DNA of 64,000 bases. Origin: Iodobacter arcticus (lineage in GTDB: Bacteria; Pseudomonadota; Gammaproteobacteria; Burkholderiales; Chitinibacteraceae). The notes under the pieces are model-generated. The model was not told the origin of the DNA. It ran no database searches and saw only the letters and a program-made list of their open reading frames with translations. This document shows, piece by piece, positions 16,700-25,370 of the stretch. The DNA lies in the NCBI RefSeq assembly GCF_042664895.1, contig NZ_JBHTBQ010000014.1, positions 248,001 to 312,000 on the forward strand, read 5' to 3'. Made by a program: the position numbers and the translations under genes. How positions within the stretch are numbered: the stretch's first letter is position 1; every line of letters begins with the position of its first letter.

Positions 16700-17446
16700 T
16701 CACTCAAGAAAACGCTTTTGCCATTCTAAATAAAGCGCATAGGTATGGCGGGAGTAATCATCTTTATCTTTAAACTGGCTGGCTTCCAGCGGATCAAAAA
16801 TATGATAGTGCGCTACCTTATTCGGCGAGCACATGATCTGCCCTATTTTTTGCAGTAGTGTGGTATTTGGGGCCCATTCAAAGGCTTCTTGTGCTTCGTA
16901 ATGTAAAAATACCGGCAATATCGGCACCTTGGTTTCGAGAGACACGATAAACGCGCCGTATAAAAACTTATCCCACAGGCGGCGGCCCTTACAGCCTCCT
17001 TCCGGATAAAGCGCAATAGAATGTCCTGCATTAACCGCCGCAATCATATTGAGCAGCGCCGCGTGACGAGCATCTTTTTCTTCTCGTTTTACAAAGATAG
17101 TTCCCGCCGCTTCAGCAATCCGCCCTACAAACCACCAATTGCGCACTTCTTCTTTGGCTAAATTCCTAACAGGGAAAAAAGCGGGGATACCGACATCTTC
17201 TAAGGCCGAAGGATGATTGGCAATCAGGATATATTGAGCAGGGAGCGGATGCTTGTGGTGTTGATGAATGTGCAGTTCTACCCCTAGCGCGCTCACAAAA
17301 CAGCGGCACCAAGCTTGAAATAATGAGGGGTACCAGGCAGATAAAAGTGGCACAGGCAGACGAGCAAGCAGCAGCATTAGTAGGGTAAAAGCAGAGAGAT
17401 CAAGCCAGGCAAGGATAAGGCGTAGCCATTTGGCAAACCAGAGCAT
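16700..17446 (-). CDS. PlsC-like acyltransferase with unusual HX4E motif
   Basis: Membrane-associated 1-acyl-glycerol-3-phosphate acyltransferase-type protein of 248 residues. It has an N-terminal hydrophobic segment (about 9-40) and the acyltransferase fold. The catalytic motif reads NHPSALEDVG (His78, Glu83, Asp84): the usual acid of HX4D is replaced by Glu with an Asp one place later. The phosphate-binding motif is LYPEGGCKGRR (near 148) rather than FPEGTRS. These differences suggest a specialised subfamily, perhaps acylating something other than lysophosphatidate. A GGAG site precedes the ATG. It follows motC, but a hairpin in between argues against cotranscription. Confidence 0.7.
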   Translation of the reverse strand: MLWFAKWLRLILAWLDLSAFTLLMLLLARLPVPLLSAWYPSLFQAWCRCFVSALGVELHIHQHHKHPLPAQYILIANHPSALEDVGIPAFFPVRNLAKEEVRNWWFVGRIAEAAGTIFVKREEKDARHAALLNMIAAVNAGHSIALYPEGGCKGRRLWDKFLYGAFIVSLETKVPILPVFLHYEAQEAFEWAPNTTLLQKIGQIMCSPNKVAHYHIFDPLEASQFKDKDDYSRHTYALYLEWQKRFLE

Positions 17447-17511
17447 GGTGAAATCTCCGCAGGGCGATTGCGAATGAGGTTGGGTGGGAGTAAGCCGTGG
17501 TGGCTGGGTTT

Positions 17512-17552
17512 GAAATTATTTTGGCGGGTTGTCTCCGCCCTAAAATAATAAT
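17512..17552 (-). terminator. Hairpin downstream of motC
   Basis: The stem attatttt-gggcgg / ccgcc-aaaataat with a short loop lies just past the motC stop codon. It is a strong fold but lacks a long T tract, so it may be a terminator or a stabilising 3' structure. Confidence 0.5.
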
Positions 17553-17565
17553 TTTGCTCTAGTTT

Positions 17566-18306
17566 TTAAGACAAAAATCCCGCTAGTTTATTTTCCAGTA
17601 CCCGTGGATTTTCGCCGTTGGCGATGGTGACCAAGCCTTCTACCAGCATTTCACGGCGTCTTACTTCGGTTTGGATATGTTGCTTTAGTTTTTGTGCAAT
17701 TGGCAGAAATAAGAGATTGGCCATGGCTACGCCGTAAATGGTGGCGACAAAGGCGACGGCGATCCCTGCTCCCAATTTGGAAGGATCGGTGAGGTTTTCC
17801 ATCACATGAATCAGGCCCATTACCGCACCGATAATGCCGATGGTGGGGGAGTAGCCGCCGGCAGCCTCCCAAATTTTGGCGGCTGAGCGGGCGCGGTCTT
17901 CAAATACATCGATATCTAGCTCTAAGGCGCGGCGGATGACTTCGGGTTCGGCCCCATCGACAACCATTTGCAGGCCGCGTTTTACAAAAGGATCTTTCTC
18001 GCTTTGCACATAGGCTTCAAGTGCTAGAAGGCCACCACGGCGCGCTTGCTGGCCCCAGTTTACGAGTACGCCCAGTTGTTTTTTAAAATCGTGCTGTGGA
18101 GGGATAAAAATCCACTTCACCATTTTTAAACCCGCAATAAAATGATCTTGCCGTGTTTGCAGCATCACTGCACCGAGCGTTCCGCCGGTGACAATCAGAA
18201 AGGCAGTGGCTTGCATTAGAGATGCAACATGGCCGCCCTCTAGAATTTGCCCGAGAACAATCGCTGTTAAGCCAAGCAAAATGCCAAAAATACTAATCTT
18301 ATCCAT
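17566..18306 (-). CDS. motC: MotA-family flagellar stator protein (MotC type)
   Basis: Proton-channel stator subunit of 246 residues with four membrane segments (about 5-22, 30-50, 150-172, 183-203) and the MotA/PomA signature GGYSPTIGIIGAVMGLIHVM. Charged residues for rotor contact lie in the cytoplasmic loop (EDRARSAAKIWEAAGG). It is placed right after fliA, as motC is in Pseudomonas flagellar clusters. Its usual MotB-like partner is not the next gene here, since a PlsC-like gene follows, so the partner must lie elsewhere. Confidence 0.88.
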   Translation of the reverse strand: MDKISIFGILLGLTAIVLGQILEGGHVASLMQATAFLIVTGGTLGAVMLQTRQDHFIAGLKMVKWIFIPPQHDFKKQLGVLVNWGQQARRGGLLALEAYVQSEKDPFVKRGLQMVVDGAEPEVIRRALELDIDVFEDRARSAAKIWEAAGGYSPTIGIIGAVMGLIHVMENLTDPSKLGAGIAVAFVATIYGVAMANLLFLPIAQKLKQHIQTEVRRREMLVEGLVTIANGENPRVLENKLAGFLS

Positions 18307-18339
18307 ATTCCCTAATCTGCTTTTATTTATATATTTCGC

Positions 18340-19083
18340 TTATTGGCTTGTCCAATCGCCTAATCGGGCCCGCAGCCGGGCAATGGCCTGGCTGTGTAGT
18401 TGGCAAACACGGGATTCGGTTACGCTGAGCACGGCACCAATTTCTTTAAGATTGAGCTCTTCGTCGTAATACAGCGCCATGACGAGTTTTTCCCGTTCTG
18501 GCAGCACATCAATGGCTTCAATTAATTTTTGCTTAAAATGGGTTTCTGATAATTGATGCAATGGGTTTTGCGTTTGATCGGCAATATTGTGTTCGCTGTG
18601 ATGGCTTTCTTCGTCTTCTTCAAAGTCATCTAAGTGCACAAGTTGATGGCCACGGGCCTCGGTCAGCATATCTTGGTATTCTTCCAGACTCAGCTGAAGG
18701 TAACTTGCCACTTCGCTTTCCAGCGGCGCTCTGCCCAGCTTATGCCCCAGCTTTACTAAGGCGGCTTCAATATCCCGCATATGTTTTCTAGCCTGGCGTG
18801 GCATCCAGTCTGCGCTTCTTAATTCATCCAGCATTGCGCCCCGAATACGTTGCGAGGCAAAGGTTTCAAATAATACACCTGCAGTCGGGTCAAAATTTTT
18901 GGCGGCTTCCATCAAACCCATCATGCCCACTTGGATTAAATCATCGACTTCCACGCTGGCAGGCAAACGGCTCACCAGATGATAGGCGATGCGTTTGACC
19001 AGTGAGGTATGCAGCGTAACGTAATCGTCTTCGCTGCTTGCCTGGGTCTGCCGATAAAGGGAAAGTGCGCGTGGCGCGGCCAT
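18340..19083 (-). CDS. fliA: Flagellar sigma factor 28
   Basis: RNA polymerase sigma-28 of 247 residues, directing late flagellar and chemotaxis genes. Region 2 (LIQVGMMGLMEAAKNFDP), region 3 and region 4 (NLKEIGAVLSVTESRVCQLHSQA) are all present and the length is standard. It sits 33 bases before motC and 35 bases after the lipid-transport lipoprotein gene, all on one strand, so it may be transcribed partly from upstream. Activity would be held back by FlgM, which is not in this window. Confidence 0.96.
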   Translation of the reverse strand: MAAPRALSLYRQTQASSEDDYVTLHTSLVKRIAYHLVSRLPASVEVDDLIQVGMMGLMEAAKNFDPTAGVLFETFASQRIRGAMLDELRSADWMPRQARKHMRDIEAALVKLGHKLGRAPLESEVASYLQLSLEEYQDMLTEARGHQLVHLDDFEEDEESHHSEHNIADQTQNPLHQLSETHFKQKLIEAIDVLPEREKLVMALYYDEELNLKEIGAVLSVTESRVCQLHSQAIARLRARLGDWTSQ

Positions 19084-19118
19084 GAGTTTCTACTGTGAGG
19101 TGGCAAAGTCAGTTTAGC

Positions 19119-19694
19119 CTAGGGAAGTGAAATCAGCGTGCTTTCTAGTTGCTTAAGCGTGTTTGCAAGCGCGCGATCCAATCCTGCTGCAATTTCATTG
19201 GCCGTTGTGCCAGTTAAAGGTTCATTTGCCGTAAGAATAGTATCGAGTATAACAGGGGAATTCGCCGAGCTTAAGCGTATATGCAGTTTTGCTACTGCAA
19301 GGGGCTGGGCTTGCAGGTCGGTATGAAGTGTGAGCAATTCCCCAGATAATTGGTAATCTCCTGCTTGTTTAGCAGCCAGTGGCAGTACTTCGCTAAATAA
19401 GCCACTGGCTTGCAGCCAGCGTTGGGCGCTTAAGGTGAGCAGCTGCGCAGGCGGGGATAGCCATTCACGATAGGGGTCTTTTACAAAACGCTGGGCGCTT
19501 TCCCTGTAAAAGAAACTGCGTTCGGCAAAGGGGGCTTGAGCGCTGAAAGGCGCAATTTGTAAGCTGCCCTTAAAGTGCTTTGCTTGCGCCATACCCGTAC
19601 GTTCTGCAACGGGAAGGTAAGTTTCTTTAATAGGAATAGCTGTGCCACAGGCGGCTAAGAGAGCGGTGCAAAGTAAGACGATCAGTTGTTTCAT
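19119..19694 (-). CDS. ABC-type lipid transport auxiliary lipoprotein (PqiC-like)
   Basis: Outer-membrane or periplasmic lipoprotein of 191 residues. The signal peptide ends at lipobox ALLAAC (Cys16). The body matches the ABC-type transport auxiliary family (formerly DUF330/PqiC): LQIAPFSAQAPFAERSFFYR and YQLSGELLTLHTDL. Members cap the MCE protein channel or link it to the outer membrane in Mla/Pqi-type phospholipid transporters. It is the last gene of the mlaE-mlaF-mlaD-lipoprotein set. Confidence 0.82.
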   Translation of the reverse strand: MKQLIVLLCTALLAACGTAIPIKETYLPVAERTGMAQAKHFKGSLQIAPFSAQAPFAERSFFYRESAQRFVKDPYREWLSPPAQLLTLSAQRWLQASGLFSEVLPLAAKQAGDYQLSGELLTLHTDLQAQPLAVAKLHIRLSSANSPVILDTILTANEPLTGTTANEIAAGLDRALANTLKQLESTLISLP

Positions 19695-19761
19695 CAGGTG
19701 TTGTCATCAATATAAAAGCGATTCAATGGAGGTGGGATTGCCACTTTTGTGCTTTTTGAAA

Positions 19762-20820
19762 TCATTTGTTAGCCGCAGGCAGCACATAGGGCGCTGGCGG
19801 TTTGCCTAGCAGCAGGCCGGTGGGATTGGCGCGGGCCGATTCGCTGATGACACGCAAGTCTTCGCTGATTTGCTGCATATTATTGAGAGTGCTGTCTAAG
19901 CCGCCTTCGTGCTGAGCAAGCAGCCGGTCCAGGCGATTTAAGCTGCTTTCCATTTTTTGTAAGCTGCCTGCTAAGCTGGGGTTTTCAAGCAGTGCCCTTG
20001 CTTGTTTGCTGCTGGCAGCCAAATCGCCAGGCATACTGGCCCATGCCGGATCGGCTAGTAATTTTTGAATGGATTGATTGCTGGCACGCGCTTCGTGCAT
20101 CAAGCCACTGGCCTCGGTGCTTAATTCATTAAAGGGAATTTTTTCCAGCTTCTCCATAATGACGAGCATTTTTTTGGTTAAGGCTTGCAATGGCACTTCG
20201 TCCATCTTGGTATTGGCCGTGCTTAATAGCTTGTTCAAATTGCTGATTAGCCCTTCGATATCCAGTTTTTGCAGCCGCAATGCGAGGTTTTGGGTGCTGT
20301 TTACTAATTGGGCGACGGTGCTGCGAGTCGACGGAATATAGAGATTTTGCGGTTGCCATTCTATGGCTAGGATGGGATTGCGGCCTGGATCCTGATAATC
20401 AATTTCTAAGTAGCTCGTGCCGGTTAAGCCTTGTGGATTAAGCCTGACACGCAGGCCTTTATCGATTTCCTTGCTGAGATAGCTTTGATCAGGAAACGGC
20501 ATGCTTTTGCCGCCAAATAATTCAGGGCGCAGCTTGGCCTCGATCAGCACATATTGCTGGCGCTCGCCAGGCTCTAGTTCCTGCTCATAGCGGGAATAAG
20601 TAAAACCTATATGGCTGACCTCTCCCACAATCACGCCCCGGTATTTTACTTTGGAGCCAATATCGATACCTTGTACCGATTCATTAAAGTAGCTTTCCAG
20701 CGTAATGGTGGTGCGAGTCCAGCGTCCGGCACCAAAGGCAATCGCAAGGATAATGCAGATGCTAAATGCGGCAAGTACAAAAACGCCGAGTCTGAAATAT
20801 TGCTTTTGAGCACTCATCAA
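19762..20820 (-). CDS. mlaD: MlaD-family MCE lipid transporter
   Basis: A 352-residue protein with one N-terminal membrane anchor (about 12-32) and an MCE domain (about 40-120: YFNESVQGIDIGSKVKYRGVIVGEVSHIGF). A long helical tail follows (150-340, repeated Leu/Ser/Asn-rich heptads). MCE proteins form hexameric rings that shuttle lipids between the membranes. It is longer than E. coli MlaD and closer to the MCE proteins paired with PqiC-like lipoproteins. The start overlaps the mlaF stop by four bases. Confidence 0.87.
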   Translation of the reverse strand: MMSAQKQYFRLGVFVLAAFSICIILAIAFGAGRWTRTTITLESYFNESVQGIDIGSKVKYRGVIVGEVSHIGFTYSRYEQELEPGERQQYVLIEAKLRPELFGGKSMPFPDQSYLSKEIDKGLRVRLNPQGLTGTSYLEIDYQDPGRNPILAIEWQPQNLYIPSTRSTVAQLVNSTQNLALRLQKLDIEGLISNLNKLLSTANTKMDEVPLQALTKKMLVIMEKLEKIPFNELSTEASGLMHEARASNQSIQKLLADPAWASMPGDLAASSKQARALLENPSLAGSLQKMESSLNRLDRLLAQHEGGLDSTLNNMQQISEDLRVISESARANPTGLLLGKPPAPYVLPAANK

Positions 20821-21563
20821 TAAATATGCCGATTAAAGAAATGACTAATACGTGGGTCGGAGTGACTGGCCAGCTCTGAAGGCGGGGCAATAGCTAACAC
20901 GCCCTGAGTTTCCTTATCGAGCATGATGGCCCGGTCGGCAATGCTGAAAATACTGGCTAGCTCGTGCGTTACCACAATAAAGGTGGTGTGCAGGCTATGC
21001 GCTAATTGCAAAATCAAGGCATCTAATTCTGCTGCCGTGATGGGGTCTAGCCCCGCTGATGGCTCGTCTAAAAATAAGACTTGTGGGTCGAGCGCCAACG
21101 CTCGGGCAATGGCCGCGCGCTTTTGCATGCCGCCTGATAAAGCACTGGGCAAAAAATCGGCATAGGCTTCTAGCCCTACTAAGCGCAGCTTTAAACGGGC
21201 TACTATCTCGCGGGCTTCTGCACTGAGCGCGGTATATTCTGCCAGCGGCAGCATGACGTTTTCTAGTACGGAGAGCGAGCCAAATAGCGCGCCCGATTGA
21301 TACATCACCCCAATGCGGGCCAAAATGCGCTGCCGCGTTTCGCCAAGCGCATGAATAATATCTTCGCCGCCAATTAAAACTTCGCCTTGGCGCGCGGGCA
21401 GCAAACCAATCATATGCTTGAGCAGGGTGGATTTGCCGCAGCCTGATCCGCCTAAGATGGTAATGATTTCGCCCTTACGAACCTCAAAGCTCACATCACG
21501 CAAAATAATACGATCGCCGTAGCCGCATTGCAGCTGCTTTACTTGAATAATGGCGTCGCTCAT
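20817..21563 (-). CDS. mlaF: MlaF-family ABC ATPase
   Basis: A 248-residue ABC ATP-binding subunit that powers the MlaE permease. Walker A GGSGCGKST is at 38-46, the ABC signature SALSGGMQKRAAIARAL near 138, Walker B VLFLDEPSAGLDP, and the switch histidine VVTHEL. The SGGMxKR signature is typical of Mla-type ATPases. It overlaps mlaE by one base (TAATG) and mlaD by four. Confidence 0.92.
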   Translation of the reverse strand: MSDAIIQVKQLQCGYGDRIILRDVSFEVRKGEIITILGGSGCGKSTLLKHMIGLLPARQGEVLIGGEDIIHALGETRQRILARIGVMYQSGALFGSLSVLENVMLPLAEYTALSAEAREIVARLKLRLVGLEAYADFLPSALSGGMQKRAAIARALALDPQVLFLDEPSAGLDPITAAELDALILQLAHSLHTTFIVVTHELASIFSIADRAIMLDKETQGVLAIAPPSELASHSDPRISHFFNRHIY

Positions 21564-22639
21564 TACCAGCCCGCCAGATAAAAAACAAAAGCAAACAAGC
21601 CATCGCTCACCACAATTGCCACAATGCTACTGACGACCGCTTGCGTGGTAGCTGCGCCCACTGCACTAGCTCCGTTGCCTGCTTGCAAGCCGCGATAGCA
21701 GCCAATCAGTGCGATCTCCAGCCCAAATACGGCGGCTTTAAACAAACCGCCGGTAAAATCGCCTAAATCAACAATGGTTGAAACACGGGTGATATAGGTT
21801 TGGATGGGAATATTAAAACTCAGCATCACGATGGCTGCGCCGACGAGGCCAATCAGTACTGCGCAGGCAGAGAGCAGCGGTGCCATGAGCGTGGTGGCGA
21901 TAATTCTGGGTAGCACCAGATAGCGGACCGGGTTGAGGCCCAAAGTCACTAAGGCATTCAGCTCTTCGTTGACTTTCATGCTGGCTAGCTCAGCCGCAAA
22001 GGCCGCGCCTGTGCGCCCCGCTAATAAAATGGCCATCATTAAGGGGGCGAGTTCCCGTACCAGCGATAGGCCGACTAAATCAGCCACAAATACCTCAGCG
22101 CCAAACTGTCGCATCGGAATGGCCGATTGAAACGCCAAAATCATCCCCAGCAAGGCGGCAATCAGGGCCACGATGGGCAGTGCGTCTGCGCCATTTTTAC
22201 TGGCCGTGGCGAGCACTTCGCGGATTCTTAATTTGCTTGGGGCCAGCAAGACCTGATGTACGGCAGCACTTAGCTCCCCCAAGTAAGTGATGGCGATGCG
22301 TAGTGCTGTTTTGTGTTCTGCCGTGGCTTTGCCTAGTGCGGTAAGCCAGCCGATTGGGGATGGTGGTGCTGCTTTAAAAAGAGGTTTTTCAATTTGAAAA
22401 ACATCGAGTAATTCGGCAAAGGGCGGGGCCAGATGATGAATAGTGGCTCCACCTTGAGCCAAGGTATAAAAAAGCGCCACACCCGCGCCATCACAATAAG
22501 TCACGCCGCTGGCGTCTACTTCGCAAGCGCCCGCTTGGCGAATTTTTGCCCATAGTGGGGCAACAGTTTGTGCATCCAAGCGGCCAGAGAGCTGCAGGGT
22601 CATGCTTTGGGATTGGGTGCTGATTTCAAGCTGAGCCAT
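21563..22639 (-). CDS. mlaE: MlaE-family permease with N-terminal STAS domain
   Basis: A 358-residue fusion. Residues 1-90 form a STAS domain (LQLSGRLDAQTVAPLW, VDASGVTYCDGAGVALFY), and residues 110-358 form the MlaE/YrbE permease with five or so hydrophobic segments and the family motif LAPLMMAILLAGRTGAAFAAELASMKVNEELNAL. In E. coli the STAS protein is separate (MlaB); here it is fused, as in several other bacteria. It is the first gene of the lipid-transport set, 123 bases downstream of flhG on the same strand. Confidence 0.9.
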   Translation of the reverse strand: MAQLEISTQSQSMTLQLSGRLDAQTVAPLWAKIRQAGACEVDASGVTYCDGAGVALFYTLAQGGATIHHLAPPFAELLDVFQIEKPLFKAAPPSPIGWLTALGKATAEHKTALRIAITYLGELSAAVHQVLLAPSKLRIREVLATASKNGADALPIVALIAALLGMILAFQSAIPMRQFGAEVFVADLVGLSLVRELAPLMMAILLAGRTGAAFAAELASMKVNEELNALVTLGLNPVRYLVLPRIIATTLMAPLLSACAVLIGLVGAAIVMLSFNIPIQTYITRVSTIVDLGDFTGGLFKAAVFGLEIALIGCYRGLQAGNGASAVGAATTQAVVSSIVAIVVSDGLFAFVFYLAGW

Positions 22640-22762
22640 TAAAAACCCCAGCGAGGAAAAAGAATAGGATTAAGCCTTGAATCTTGGCTGAGGATCTTGA
22701 TCCCAGTGAAGAAAATCGTTTTATGGTTTGAATGCTTAAGTTTGAGCAATCGTAATCGCCCT

Positions 22763-23665
22763 TTAATGCTGGAGTTGTTCTGTGAGCAAGCGGCTGGATT
22801 CCACCAGACGGTAGAGAAAACCAGTGCTGTCTACGCTATGGAGCGGTTTTCGCCAGCGCAGCATCACATCAGCAAGCTGGCGGAAAGCATGGCTGGAATC
22901 GGCGTCAGGAAAGGCATCAAGTACGGTGCGGCCCAAGCGGGATGCTCGCTTGAGTTTTTCGTCTTCGGGCACATAGCCTATCAATTTCATTTGTACTGCA
23001 TCGCCCAAATACTGCTTGGCCACGCTTTTAAGGCGATTAAAAATCAGTCCTGCTTCGGTAATGGTATCAACACGATTGACTAAAATCCGAAAATCACGCC
23101 TTGCGTATTCGGTGCCGAGTAATTTAATGGTGGCGTAGGCATCGGTCAGCGATTCGGCGCTATTGGATACAATCACCATCACATCGTCGGCGGCAAGGCT
23201 GAGGCAGGGCACGCCATGGCTGGCGGAGGGACGGGTATCGAGTAGTAAAAACTCGGCATATTGGGTGAGCTGCTCAAATTCGGCCGAGAGCCATGTCAGC
23301 TCGCGCTCATTCAGGCTGCTTAATATGGTGGCTTTAGCGCTAATCGGCAAAATAGAAAACCCAGCCTCTGTAGCAAGCAGGGTATCGGCCAACGTGACTT
23401 CACGCCGCAGCACATGATCCAGCTCGTGTTTTTGTTCTAGCCGCATGCGGTGGGCGGCATTACCCATGCCGGTAAATTCATCTAATAAAATGACTTCACG
23501 ATTGCGCTCGGCCAGTGCTGCGGCCAAGTTAATTGCCAGCGTAGTGGTGCCGCTGCCGCCGCGACCGCCATTCAGGCTGATGCTGCGGCAAGGCGTTGGG
23601 GCAATCATGGCTCGCAAGCCTGCAGCTTGATCTGACCAAAGACTAGCCACGGGAATGGCTCGCAT
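22763..23665 (-). CDS. flhG: Flagellar number regulator FlhG (FleN), degenerate P-loop
   Basis: MinD/ParA-like protein of 300 residues encoded directly after flhF, with an N-terminal DQAAGLR motif used by FlhG to stimulate FlhF. The Walker A region reads NGGRGGSGTTT (32-42): the ParA-type signature lysine is Arg35 and the P-loop lysine is Thr40, so normal ATP binding is doubtful. LLDEFTGMGNAAHRM replaces the usual DxDxGxAN, and LLLDTRPS replaces the switch-2 DTPAG. The gene is intact, so a changed rather than a lost role is likely. It overlaps flhF by 23 bases. Confidence 0.85.
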   Translation of the reverse strand: MRAIPVASLWSDQAAGLRAMIAPTPCRSISLNGGRGGSGTTTLAINLAAALAERNREVILLDEFTGMGNAAHRMRLEQKHELDHVLRREVTLADTLLATEAGFSILPISAKATILSSLNERELTWLSAEFEQLTQYAEFLLLDTRPSASHGVPCLSLAADDVMVIVSNSAESLTDAYATIKLLGTEYARRDFRILVNRVDTITEAGLIFNRLKSVAKQYLGDAVQMKLIGYVPEDEKLKRASRLGRTVLDAFPDADSSHAFRQLADVMLRWRKPLHSVDSTGFLYRLVESSRLLTEQLQH

Positions 23666-25190
23666 GGTTCATATTGAAATCCAGCGGGCTATCCATCGTG
23701 CCGCCTTGCGCGCCCATAAAGAGTGGGAATTCATCAGGCTTGAGGGTAAAAGCGCTGTTTTGCGTTTCGCCCCTGAAGGCTCGATCAACCAGATACGACA
23801 CATTGGCACGGTGCAGATCTTCTGGCACACGCTGCCCATTGGTTAAAAAGTGCAGGCGCAGTTTATGCCGGATCGCCACATCAAGGCAGCCGCCCAAATT
23901 CATGGTTTCATCGAGCTTAGTCAGAATGCAGCCCGCTAAATGCGTGTTGCGATAGCGGCGTGCTACATCGTCTAGCGTGCCGGTTTGAGCATTGGCGGCG
24001 AGTAGCAGCAGGGTGGAAACATTGTCTTCGTCAAACAAGGCCAGTTGCTCGCTGATTCGCTGATCGCGCTGTCCCATGCCGACGGTATCGATCAGTACCA
24101 GATGCTTTTCGCTGAGGTCGGCAAGGGTAAATTGCAAATCGGTTTCGTCTTTGACTTCATGTACCGGCACACCGATGATGCGGCCGTAAATACGTAGCTG
24201 ATCGTGCGCACCAATCCGGTAGCTGTCGGTGGTGAGCAGAGCCACCGAATCTGGTCCGTGTAAGAGCGCACAACGCGCAGCCAGCTTGGCGACGGTGGTG
24301 GTTTTACCCACACCGGTTGGGCCGATGAGGGCGTAGATTCCACCGCGGTTGATCAAATCGTCGTCTGTGGTGGCTGCGGCCAGATTATGCGTGAGCGCGG
24401 CTTTTACCCAGCGCATGCCTTGATCCAAGCTCATTTGCGCTGGCATTTTTTCAACGAGTTGGCGTGAAAGCGCAGGGCAAAATCCAGCGGATAAAAGCTG
24501 GCGTAAGGCTTCGAGCTTTTCAGGCGCATGGCGCGATAATTCACCCCAAGCCATGCCTGCGAGCTGGCTTTCTAGTAAGCCACGCAAGAGGCGGATTTCG
24601 CGTGCAATGCCATCCATCGCTGCTTTATCAGCCAGGCTTTGTGTAGGCGCTACTTCATCGTCTTCAAAGCTGAAAGTAGGCAAGGCCTGGGCAGGACGAC
24701 GCGGTGGTGGCGGCGCAGGCCGTGGTGCTGGGCGGCTAGGTCTGGGCTGCTGATATTCTGGGTTGCTATCGAGCGGTATGGGCGCGGTAGCGGCAGGCTC
24801 CGGCTGGCGCGGTGCATGGCGATTGCTGCGCAGGACAACCGGCTCGTCGTGCAGGATATGTTTGGTGCTGGGCTCTTCATCGTCATCATCGGGGATGGCG
24901 TAAGAGCGGGCGAGGGCTTTGCTGATTGGCGCAGCAGCTTGCGCGCTTTGTAGCAGCTTTGCGCCATTTTGCGCGCCGCGGGTATTTTGCTGTGGCGCAG
25001 GGCGCGGCTGTGCGGCAACGTTTTGGACGTTGGTCAGTGCGGCGACATCGGCGTCTGCCACTGCCATGATCTCTATGCCCCCACCAGACACCTGGCGGTT
25101 GGATAAGATAAGCGCATCCGGGCCAAGTTCGTCCCGAACCTGACGCAGCGCGTCACGTGTAGTCGCTCCGTAGAACTTTTTTACGACCAT
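23643..25190 (-). CDS. flhF: Flagellar SRP-type GTPase FlhF
   Basis: SRP-family GTPase of 515 residues that fixes the position (often polar) of new flagella. The N-terminal B domain (1-40, VVKKFYGATTRDALRQVRDELG) is followed by a long proline/alanine-rich linker (50-180) and the NG domain with G1 GPTGVGKT at 290-297, LLTTDSYRIGAHDQLRIYG, DTVGMGQRD and TKLDE. The length is at the upper end for the family because of the linker. It is located between flhA and flhG as in polar-flagellate clusters. Confidence 0.95.
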   Translation of the reverse strand: MVVKKFYGATTRDALRQVRDELGPDALILSNRQVSGGGIEIMAVADADVAALTNVQNVAAQPRPAPQQNTRGAQNGAKLLQSAQAAAPISKALARSYAIPDDDDEEPSTKHILHDEPVVLRSNRHAPRQPEPAATAPIPLDSNPEYQQPRPSRPAPRPAPPPPRRPAQALPTFSFEDDEVAPTQSLADKAAMDGIAREIRLLRGLLESQLAGMAWGELSRHAPEKLEALRQLLSAGFCPALSRQLVEKMPAQMSLDQGMRWVKAALTHNLAAATTDDDLINRGGIYALIGPTGVGKTTTVAKLAARCALLHGPDSVALLTTDSYRIGAHDQLRIYGRIIGVPVHEVKDETDLQFTLADLSEKHLVLIDTVGMGQRDQRISEQLALFDEDNVSTLLLLAANAQTGTLDDVARRYRNTHLAGCILTKLDETMNLGGCLDVAIRHKLRLHFLTNGQRVPEDLHRANVSYLVDRAFRGETQNSAFTLKPDEFPLFMGAQGGTMDSPLDFNMNHASHSRG

Positions 25191-25370
25191 ATCCAGTTGC
25201 CGTCTGAAAACAAAAGATGATCCTCGTGCAAGCCAATATGTATGAAATATACAGTTTAGCTGCGTGTATTTTAGTATGTTTTGTCAGTTTACTCTTAAGC
25301 ATACCTAGCTTAATTAGGTAATTATTCTTTAATTTATCTGGACAGCGGTTTTTACCTACCTGATTCGAGT

